64,000 bases of DNA, taken from Robertmurraya_A mangrovi (GTDB lineage Bacteria; Bacillota; Bacilli; Bacillales; Cytobacillaceae). The notes below the pieces were generated by a model. The model worked only from the letters and a program-made list of their open reading frames with translations. It was not told where the DNA came from and did no database searches. Positions 57,723-64,000 of the stretch are shown here, piece after piece (within the stretch, counting starts at the first letter, position 1; the number at the start of each line of letters is the position of its first letter). Both the position numbers and the translations under genes were made by a program. The stretch spans positions 372,001 to 436,000 of the forward strand of contig NZ_JAXOFX010000002.1 of NCBI RefSeq assembly GCF_034427655.1, read 5' to 3'.

Positions 57723-58910
57723 TTGGTCACTTTAAGTGCAAATCTTTTATATATAGCTTTTTTTCTTTATTTAATCGCTGTGCCATTGTTTGGAGGAGCC
57801 ATTAGACAAAAGAAAAATCTAAAAAATAATGACAAGCCTAATAGAGCAGCTAATATTGCCATTGTTGTATCTATTTTAGGTTTTATCTCTCAATTAGGAT
57901 ATTTTATTACAAGATGGATAGTTGCAGGACACGCACCTGTTAGTAATTTATTTGAGTTTACTGCTTTCTTTGGAATGTGTTTAGTAGGGGCATTTATTGT
58001 TATTTATTTTATATATCGAACACCAGCCCTAGGCCTATTTACGATGCCAATTGCTTTACTAATTATTGCATATGCTAGTATGTTCCCAAGAGACATTTCT
58101 CCACTCATTCCAGCTCTTCAGAGTGATTGGCTTCATATCCATGTAACGACAGTCGCTCTTGGTCAAGCTATACTTGCTGTAAGTTTTGGTGCGGCATTAA
58201 TTTATTTAGTAAAAGTTGTGGATCAGACAAAAACTACAAAGAGTTCGACATGGCTTGAAGTGGTTATGTTTGGATTAATTGCAACACTTGGATTTATTTT
58301 AGTTACTTCAACATTTTCTGTTCAAGGCTATCAAGCAGACTTTAATTGGATTGATAAAAATGGTAACGAATCAAAAATGGAGTATCGTATCCCTGCATTA
58401 ATCGGACCAAACGATGGAGCTCTTTTAACAGAAGGAAAATTTGAGCCATTAGTAGAAGTACCAGCTTTCGTTAATGCAAAGAAACTAAATACAGTAGTAT
58501 GGTCTTTAGCAGTTGGACTAATTTTATATGGTTTATTTAGATTAATTCTTAGAAAACGAATTGGTGCAGCATTAAAACCATTAACAAAGAATATCAACTT
58601 AGATTTAATTGATGAAATCAGTTACCGCTCTGTATTAATTGGTTTCCCAGTATTTACGTTAGGTGGACTTATTTTTGCGATGATTTGGGCCCAAATTGCT
58701 TGGACTCGTTTCTGGGGATGGGATCCGAAAGAAGTATGGGCACTAATTACTTTCTTATTTTACGCAGCCTTTTTACATTTACGTCTATCAAAAGGCTGGC
58801 ATGGAGAAAAATCAGCATGGCTTGCCGTGATAGGTTTCATTATTATCATGTTTAACCTAGTTGCTGTAAACCTAGTTATTGCTGGTCTTCATTCATACGC
58901 TGGCTCTTAA
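57723..58910 (+). CDS. resC: Cytochrome c biogenesis protein ResC
   Basis: 395 aa from TTG at 57723 behind AGGGGGAATAAAG. Haem-handling membrane protein of the CcsA/ResC family. About eight membrane segments; the tryptophan-rich WWD domain is WTRFWGWDPKEVWALITFLFYAAFLHLRL, and conserved haem-ligand His residues occur in AGHAPVSNLFEF, DWLHIHVTTVALGQA and ITF...HSYAGS. With ResB it forms the cytochrome c synthase. A hairpin after it probably lowers read-through into resDE. Confidence 0.95.
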   Translation: MVTLSANLLYIAFFLYLIAVPLFGGAIRQKKNLKNNDKPNRAANIAIVVSILGFISQLGYFITRWIVAGHAPVSNLFEFTAFFGMCLVGAFIVIYFIYRTPALGLFTMPIALLIIAYASMFPRDISPLIPALQSDWLHIHVTTVALGQAILAVSFGAALIYLVKVVDQTKTTKSSTWLEVVMFGLIATLGFILVTSTFSVQGYQADFNWIDKNGNESKMEYRIPALIGPNDGALLTEGKFEPLVEVPAFVNAKKLNTVVWSLAVGLILYGLFRLILRKRIGAALKPLTKNINLDLIDEISYRSVLIGFPVFTLGGLIFAMIWAQIAWTRFWGWDPKEVWALITFLFYAAFLHLRLSKGWHGEKSAWLAVIGFIIIMFNLVAVNLVIAGLHSYAGS

Positions 58911-58926
58911 TAAATGAATTGTATAT

Positions 58927-58960
58927 GCCTTCACTTTTTCAATAGTGAAGGCTCTTTTTA
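58927..58960 (+). terminator. Terminator/attenuator between resC and resD
   Basis: Perfect GCCTTCACT / AGTGAAGGC stem then TCTTTTT. Confidence 0.8.
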
Positions 58961-58994
58961 AAATAATGAAAGCATACCAAGGGGGATTATCTAT

Positions 58995-59711
58995 ATGGAA
59001 AAAGACGTGAAAATTTTAGTTGTTGATGACGAGGAAAGAATTCGCCGTTTATTAAAAATGTATCTAGAGCGTGAAAACTATGCTATCGAGGAAGCAGAAG
59101 ATGGAAATGAGGCATTAAGTAAAGCCTTATCAAATGACTATGACGTTATCCTTTTAGACTTAATGATGCCAGGTAAAGATGGGATAGAAGTTTGTCGCGA
59201 GTTAAGAGAGAAAAAAGCAACACCTGTAATCATGTTAACGGCAAAAGGGGAAGAAGTGAACAGAGTCCAAGGTTTTGAAGTGGGGACAGATGATTACATT
59301 GTTAAACCGTTTAGTCCTAGAGAAGTGGTTTTAAGGGTAAAAGCATTGCTTCGTCGCTCATCTAAAACAACCTATTTACAAACGGAAACAACAACAAAAG
59401 ACGTGATCGTTTTCCCTCATCTAACAATAGATAATGATGCTCATCGTGTTTTAGCAGATGGAAGAGAAGTCAGCCTTACACCTAAAGAATATGAATTACT
59501 TTACTTCTTAGCAAAATCACCGGATAAAGTGTTTGATCGTGAACAGCTTTTAAAAGAAGTATGGCATTATGAATTCTTTGGTGACCTTAGAACAGTTGAT
59601 ACACATGTTAAACGCTTACGTGAGAAACTTAATAAAGTGTCTGAGCAGGCAGCTCGTATGATTGTTACCGTTTGGGGCGTCGGTTATAAGTTTGAGGTTG
59701 TCAATGAATGA
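58995..59711 (+). CDS. resD: Response regulator ResD
   Basis: 238 aa, ATG behind AAGGGGGATT. OmpR-family regulator of aerobic and anaerobic respiration genes. Receiver domain with Asp11-Asp12 (VVDDEERIRRLL), phospho-acceptor Asp55 in ILLDLMMPG, Thr82 and Lys104; DNA-binding winged helix with LTPKEYELLYFLAKSPDKVFDREQLLKEVW and VDTHVKRLREKL. Overlaps resE by four bases. Two-component partner of ResE. Confidence 0.97.
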   Translation: MEKDVKILVVDDEERIRRLLKMYLERENYAIEEAEDGNEALSKALSNDYDVILLDLMMPGKDGIEVCRELREKKATPVIMLTAKGEEVNRVQGFEVGTDDYIVKPFSPREVVLRVKALLRRSSKTTYLQTETTTKDVIVFPHLTIDNDAHRVLADGREVSLTPKEYELLYFLAKSPDKVFDREQLLKEVWHYEFFGDLRTVDTHVKRLREKLNKVSEQAARMIVTVWGVGYKFEVVNE

Positions 59712-61483
59712 TGTTCTGGCGAAGTGTCGTAGGTAAACTTTGGTTTACGATTTTATTACTAGTTTCCTTTTTATTATTTATCTTAACCGTTATGCTTTTA
59801 GAGTTTTTTGAAAATTATCATATAAGAGAAACAGAAAGAGACTTAACAAATACAGCCTTTAATATTGCTCATTTCTTAGAAGACCAAGAGTTAGACATTG
59901 GGTTAGAGATCTCATGGGAACTTCTTGATGAGGTAACTGGTGCTATGGTTATGAAGAATAAAAATGAGTATTATTATTCTCCTAATAGCGCGAGCATAGC
60001 GGAATTACCAATAAAATCTATGGTAGAAGATGAACAGCTCTCAAAAGTCTTTACTAATCGAGACACGGTTAAAAAGATTGTTACTGCTCCAAACCCTGAA
60101 TATTCAGAAGACGCTCGTACGTTAATTATTGGGGTACCGATTAAACAAAAAGAAGGGGAAACAGGAGCGGTCTTTATCTTCCAATCATTGCAGGTTATGC
60201 AAGAGACTACTAGATCCACAACGAAGTTTATTATATTAGCTGCAGGTGTTGCTATTATATTAACGACGATATTTGCCTTTTTCTTATCCACTCGTATTAC
60301 AGCACCTCTTAGAAAAATGAGAGAGGCTGCATTTGAAGCAGCGAGAGGGAAATTTGATACAAAAGTCCCGATTTTAACAAATGATGAAATCGGAGAACTG
60401 GCTACTGCCTTTAATCAGATGGGCAGGCAGTTGAAATTTAATATGAATGCTCTTAGTCAAGAAAAAGAACAGCTTTCTAGTATCTTAAGCAGCATGGCGG
60501 ATGGAGTATTAACTTTTAACAGAGATGGAACGATATTAATCACGAATCCGCCAGCGGAGAGGTTCCTACAGAACTGGCATTACGATCAAGGGGAAATGTC
60601 GTCAAAAACAGAAGCAATTCCTTCTGAAATAATGGAACTGTTTCAACTTTCCGTTAATACAGAGAAAGAACAAATCGGGGAAATTTCTGTACAAGGTAGA
60701 TTTTGGGTCATTATTGTTACACCACTATATAATAATAAGTTTATACGAGGTGCTGTTGTTGTCTTAAGGGATATGACGGAAGAGAGACAATTAGATAAAC
60801 TTAGAAAAGACTTTATTGCCAATGTTTCTCATGAACTAAGGACTCCTATTTCCATGATGCAAGGTTATAGTGAAGCAATTGTTGATGATATTGCAGAGAG
60901 TGAAGATGAGAAAAAAGAAATGGCTAAGGTTATTTATGATGAGTCTTTAAGAATGGGTAGATTAGTAAATGAGCTATTAGACTTGGCTAGAATGGAAGCA
61001 GGTCATATTCAATTAACGATTGAGGAAATTGAGATTAACTCTTATCTACAAAGAATTATTCGTAAGTTTCAAGGCCTTGCCAAGGAAAAAGGCATTCATT
61101 TAACTGAAACCCTCGAGACTAAAGAGACTTATTATTACTTTGATCCTGATAGAATTGAACAAGTGCTAACGAATCTTATAGATAATGCTATTAGACATAC
61201 CCCAGATGGTGGAGCGGTTACCATTATGACAAAAAGCGATGCAAAAGGATTGTTAGTATCCGTGAGTGATTCTGGTTCAGGAATTCCCGAAGAGGATTTA
61301 CCATTTGTATTTGAGCGCTTTTATAAAGCGGATAAAGCTAGAACAAGGGGACGTTCTGGAACTGGACTCGGCCTTGCAATTGCTAAAAATATTATAGACA
61401 GTCACAAAGGTCATATCAGTGTACAAAGTAAATTGGAACATGGAACGACATTTTCCTTCTTTTTACCTCGAAATAACGAATAA
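59708..61483 (+). CDS. resE: Sensor histidine kinase ResE
   Basis: 591 aa, ATG at 59708 (or the next codon, 59711). Redox/oxygen-responsive kinase for ResD. Layout: membrane helix about 11-32, extracytoplasmic sensor domain about 33-171, second helix about 172-194, HAMP 195-247, PAS about 250-360, HisKA with His375 in NVSHELRTPISMMQGYSEA, and HATPase with N box NLIDNAIRHTPDGG, DSGSGIPEEDLPFVFERFYKADKAR and GTGLGLAIAKNI. All kinase boxes intact. Confidence 0.97.
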   Translation: MMFWRSVVGKLWFTILLLVSFLLFILTVMLLEFFENYHIRETERDLTNTAFNIAHFLEDQELDIGLEISWELLDEVTGAMVMKNKNEYYYSPNSASIAELPIKSMVEDEQLSKVFTNRDTVKKIVTAPNPEYSEDARTLIIGVPIKQKEGETGAVFIFQSLQVMQETTRSTTKFIILAAGVAIILTTIFAFFLSTRITAPLRKMREAAFEAARGKFDTKVPILTNDEIGELATAFNQMGRQLKFNMNALSQEKEQLSSILSSMADGVLTFNRDGTILITNPPAERFLQNWHYDQGEMSSKTEAIPSEIMELFQLSVNTEKEQIGEISVQGRFWVIIVTPLYNNKFIRGAVVVLRDMTEERQLDKLRKDFIANVSHELRTPISMMQGYSEAIVDDIAESEDEKKEMAKVIYDESLRMGRLVNELLDLARMEAGHIQLTIEEIEINSYLQRIIRKFQGLAKEKGIHLTETLETKETYYYFDPDRIEQVLTNLIDNAIRHTPDGGAVTIMTKSDAKGLLVSVSDSGSGIPEEDLPFVFERFYKADKARTRGRSGTGLGLAIAKNIIDSHKGHISVQSKLEHGTTFSFFLPRNNE

Positions 61484-61554
61484 AATAGAAAATGTTGCCG
61501 ATTGTTCTTGATTCATGAGAAACATTATGGAACATGTATCTTTTTAAAGATAGT

Positions 61555-61586
61555 AGGAAGGGTGCTAAGTAACCCTTCCTTTTTTA
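61555..61586 (+). terminator. resDE terminator
   Basis: AGGAAGGGT / ACCCTTCCT stem, loop of eight, then six T. Confidence 0.88.
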
Positions 61587-61609
61587 ATAGAAAAATAATA
61601 TAGTTAAAG

Positions 61610-61636
61610 TGTAACTTTATAAATACATATTACGAC
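61610..61636 (+). promoter_or_regulatory. Autoregulatory ECF (sigma-X) promoter of sigX-rsiX
   Basis: TGTAAC (61610-61615), 17-bp spacer, CGAC (61633-61636), the pattern recognised by sigma-X itself. Confidence 0.7.
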
Positions 61637-61663
61637 TAATTAAATGAACGGGGAGGGGAACAG

Positions 61664-62215
61664 ATGGACTCCGTTTTCGACGAATTATACTCAAAATACC
61701 ACCATGATATATTTCAATTTCTTTTTTATATGGTTAAAAACCGGGAGCAGGCTGAAGACTTAGTTCAAGAAGTTTATATTCGTGTTTTGAAGTCTTATAA
61801 ACAATTTGAGGGGAAAAGCAGTGAAAAGACTTGGTTATTTTCAATTGCAAGGAACGTAGCCATTGATTCTTTCCGTAAACAAAAGGGTTGGAAGCAAAGA
61901 ATTATGGAAAAGTTCGATTGGTCTACTCAGCAAGTAAAGGATGATAATCCCATTCCTGAAGAGATTGCCCTTCGCAAGGAAGAGTACCAATTGATTTATA
62001 AGTGTTTAGACCATTGTACAGTTGATCAAAAAATGGTTGTTATTATGAGATATATTCAGGATCTATCTATAGCTGAAACAGCAGAGACTTTAGGTTGGAC
62101 AGAGAGTAAAGTAAAGACTACACAGCACCGAGCACTAAAGGTGTTAAAGAAAGAAATGGCAGAAATGATGGAAAAGGAGGGGACTGATATTGAAAAAGTC
62201 AGAGTGGAGCGATAA
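61664..62215 (+). CDS. sigX: ECF RNA polymerase sigma factor SigX
   Basis: 183 aa, ATG behind GGGGAGGGGAACAG. Controls cell-envelope charge and composition genes in Bacillus. Region 2: FDELYSKYHHDIFQFLFYMVKNREQAEDLVQEVYIRVLKSYKQFEGKSSEKTWLFSIARNVAID; region 4: MVVIMRYIQDLSIAETAETLGWTESKVKTTQHRALKVLKKEM. Short linker with no region 3, as in ECF factors. Located after resE and overlapping rsiX by 26 bases, as in B. subtilis. Confidence 0.95.
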   Translation: MDSVFDELYSKYHHDIFQFLFYMVKNREQAEDLVQEVYIRVLKSYKQFEGKSSEKTWLFSIARNVAIDSFRKQKGWKQRIMEKFDWSTQQVKDDNPIPEEIALRKEEYQLIYKCLDHCTVDQKMVVIMRYIQDLSIAETAETLGWTESKVKTTQHRALKVLKKEMAEMMEKEGTDIEKVRVER

Positions 62216-63428
62216 GCAACTTGAAGAACTTCTTCGTGAAATGCCAAAAATTGAAGATCATCGCGATCCTCGTGACATTTATCAAAATGTAGCTTCTAAA
62301 CTAAAGAAACGTCAACAAAGAACATGGGTTGTTCCATCCATCGCAACTGTAGCTGCAGCTGCTTTATTCCTTATCCTTTCTCCAAATCTTATGAATTGGG
62401 AACAATCTACTGATCGATCTGTGGAAAGTCTTGATCAGTCTAATTCTGCAGTTGAGATGAAGATGGTCCAAAACAATGAAGCTAAAGATTCAAACATAGA
62501 ATCAATAGAAGAAGAGGAACTAAAGGATGATGCACAAGGAGTATCCATCCAAAAAGATGATACAGAATCAAACAAAAGAGTCTTAACAGTTGAGGAAATG
62601 CGAAAGACTGCAGTATATGAACAGGATGCAGAAGGAAATGAAGTGTTTACGTATGCCATTCCTGATCAGAATGCCCAGTTAGTTGTCCCTGTAAGTGTTG
62701 TTGTCCCGAAAGTGGAAGGAAAAACTAAATTCACTACCTTTGAGGAATGGATGGCAAAACTATCTGAACAAGAGTGGGGGTTAACTGATTATTATCCTTT
62801 AAACGCTTCTTTACAATATGATGATGAATCTAAGGTACTCAATATCGATGTACCAAAAGACCATCAATATGGTATAGGCAGTGCAGAACAGACATCCTTT
62901 TTGAAAATTTTAAATGATACTCTATACATGATGAATATCGAAAAAGTTTCTCTAACTACTGAGGGATCACCAGGTATTATGTTTGATAATTACGGGATGA
63001 AAGAGGAAATAACGGTACAACCAACTAGTAACCATGCCTATTATTTTTTCTATCCAAATACAGAAGAAGAGAAACCTTATCTTGTGCCTACAAATGAAAC
63101 CTTTAATAGTGTAGAAGAAGCATTGCAAAAAATGAAAGAACCGATGGAGGAATTAGGGCTCACGCCTTCCATTCCAAGTGATATTAACTTTGAAGTTATC
63201 CCTTCTAAATCAAAAGATCTTTTAGTTATTCAATTAGATAGTAATTCCAAATTAACAGATGACTCATCGACTTTGTATATGATTGAAGCCATATTATTAA
63301 CTGCAAAGGACTTTAATTATCAAAAAGTAAAAATAGAAAACTCTAACTTAGCTCAAATTGGAGATTTTATATTCAACGAAGAATGGAAAGTACCTGTTGC
63401 TCCAAATAAGCAAACAGTCACTGAGTAA
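62190..63428 (+). CDS. rsiX: Anti-sigma-X factor RsiX
   Basis: 412 aa from TTG at 62190, behind AAAGGAGGGG, starting inside sigX. Single-pass membrane anti-sigma factor: N-terminal cytosolic sigma-binding segment WSDKQLEELLREMPKIEDHRDPRDIYQNVASKLKKRQQR (about 6-44), membrane helix 46-66, then an acidic linker and a large extracytoplasmic domain of about 290 residues. Somewhat longer than RsiX of B. subtilis as I recall it. Translational overlap keeps sigma and anti-sigma in balance. Confidence 0.92.
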   Translation: MKKSEWSDKQLEELLREMPKIEDHRDPRDIYQNVASKLKKRQQRTWVVPSIATVAAAALFLILSPNLMNWEQSTDRSVESLDQSNSAVEMKMVQNNEAKDSNIESIEEEELKDDAQGVSIQKDDTESNKRVLTVEEMRKTAVYEQDAEGNEVFTYAIPDQNAQLVVPVSVVVPKVEGKTKFTTFEEWMAKLSEQEWGLTDYYPLNASLQYDDESKVLNIDVPKDHQYGIGSAEQTSFLKILNDTLYMMNIEKVSLTTEGSPGIMFDNYGMKEEITVQPTSNHAYYFFYPNTEEEKPYLVPTNETFNSVEEALQKMKEPMEELGLTPSIPSDINFEVIPSKSKDLLVIQLDSNSKLTDDSSTLYMIEAILLTAKDFNYQKVKIENSNLAQIGDFIFNEEWKVPVAPNKQTVTE

Positions 63429-63434
63429 CATGGA

Positions 63435-63466
63435 AAAGGCCAGTTTAAATGCTGGGCTTTTTTTGT
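63435..63466 (+). terminator. sigX-rsiX terminator
   Basis: AAAGGCCAG / CTGGGCTTT stem with one mismatch, then a T run. Confidence 0.75.
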
Positions 63467-63748
63467 TGCTCAAAATTCATTCCTAAGTCCTATTTATTAC
63501 ACTAGTATTTAGAGAAATATTGTCAATAAGTAGGAAAAGTTTAAGATTTTGCATAAAAAAAATACTAAAGTCCAAATAATAACAAATGTGTTTTAACAGC
63601 AAAAAATTGCTTGAAAACCAAAGGGAATGTTTGAGTGGAAAAAGGAGGTTTAGTAGTGTTGTCGTATAGTACTTTCTTTTAATGAGTTCTAAAAAAATAC
63701 ATGTCTACATATCGTGAAAAAGAGAGTACAAGTACAAGGAGGAAAAGA
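63467..63748. other. Intergenic region before the M23 peptidase gene
   Basis: About 280 bp. At 63642-63682 a strong AAAGGAGG is followed by a GTG and only seven further codons to TAA (63656-63682), a possible leader peptide. No clear promoter or hairpin found. Confidence 0.35.
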
Positions 63749-64000
63749 ATGCGAGACTACATAAGGTGTATTATGATTGCAAGTATGTTTGCAATATGTG
63801 TAAGTGTGTTATTTCTCGGCGGTAAGCACTCTCAAGCAGCCACGAATATAAAAGATGCGACTGACCATTGGATATGGCCGGCTGATGGTATCATTACTGA
63901 TACATTCGGGACGAGACAAGGTAATCATAAAGGAATAGATATAGCGGGGGATTATGGAACCCCTATTTATACAGTAGATGACGGTGTTGTAACAAAATCT
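63749..64000 (+). CDS. M23-family metallopeptidase, 5' part
   Basis: 84 codons visible, ATG behind AAGGAGGAAAAGA; the gene runs off the window. Signal peptide: MRDYIRCIM, hydrophobic core, cleavage probably after HSQA. The mature part begins an M23 (LytM-like) endopeptidase fold: WPADGIITDTFGTRQGNHKGIDIAGDYGTPIYTVDDGVV, with the HxGxD-type HKGID zinc ligands His and Asp. Such enzymes cut peptidoglycan cross-bridges or act as divisome/sporulation scaffolds. The second HxH motif lies outside the window, so activity cannot be judged. Confidence 0.88.
   Translation, partial: MRDYIRCIMIASMFAICVSVLFLGGKHSQAATNIKDATDHWIWPADGIITDTFGTRQGNHKGIDIAGDYGTPIYTVDDGVVTKS

Overview
The window is chromosomal DNA from a low-GC, endospore-forming Bacillus sensu lato (Bacillaceae). 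Gene content and order closely follow the yqj-yqk-spoIIA-spoVA-lysA-scp-dacB-res-sigX segment of the Bacillus subtilis chromosome, and ribosome-binding sites are strong AGGAGG types. Several insertions, losses and local differences show that it is neither B. subtilis nor a close relative. I see no prophage, insertion sequence, CRISPR array or defence system.

Layout. 1-5.5 kb: end of an acyl-CoA carboxylase carboxyltransferase gene, a PepT-like peptidase, a lone CheW-domain protein, DNA polymerase IV and gndA. 5.5-7.1 kb: zwf, convergent with gndA, so two oxidative pentose-phosphate dehydrogenases share one terminator region. 7.4-10 kb: an ABC exporter with one ATPase and two paralogous permeases. 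10-19 kb: rnz, namA, a glycosyltransferase, proI behind a proline T-box, yqjP-yqjQ, yqzH, and a uvrX-yolD translesion pair behind two LexA-like boxes. 19-21.4 kb: small Fe-S proteins, a lipoprotein and the YqkD hydrolase. 21.6-23 kb: an 11-gene tRNA operon without rRNA, driven by consensus promoters and carrying a repeated hairpin in its spacers. 23-28 kb: bcrC, a 43-aa small gene, and a divergent HMG-CoA lyase / thiolase / 3-oxoacid CoA-transferase module for acetoacetate and leucine catabolism. 28-34.6 kb: yqkE, grpB-like, yqkF, nudF-endoQ, spoIIM, fur, yqzK, xerD. 34.9-38.3 kb: the nucleoside salvage operon deoB-pupG-pdp.

38.4-44.7 kb is the forespore block: dacF, spoIIAA-spoIIAB-sigF, then a spoVA operon reduced to spoVAA-AB-AEa-AF. 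44.9-50.5 kb: lysA, an orphan ribT, ypuF, a yjcZ-family micropeptide, scpA-scpB, an unrecognised 138-aa gene and ypuI. 50.8-54.1 kb: sodF-like superoxide dismutase and the dacB-spmA-spmB cortex operon. 54.3 kb: a GC-rich palindromic intergenic element. 54.6-63.4 kb: rluB, resABC (cytochrome c maturation), resDE (redox two-component system), sigX-rsiX (ECF sigma and anti-sigma). The window ends inside an M23 peptidase gene.

How the genes work together: most of the right half is sporulation and envelope biology, and several units have a recognisable stage-specific promoter (Spo0A/sigma-H for spoIIA, sigma-F for dacF, sigma-G for spoVA, sigma-E for spoIIM and dacB). The left half is DNA repair, central carbon metabolism and amino-acid metabolism. 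The less ordinary items are two intergenic arrays of roughly 20-bp periodicity, the tRNA-spacer hairpin family with compensatory changes, the spoVA operon without its core genes, a palindromic operator in front of deoB, a probable CTG start in yqkD, and several micropeptides.
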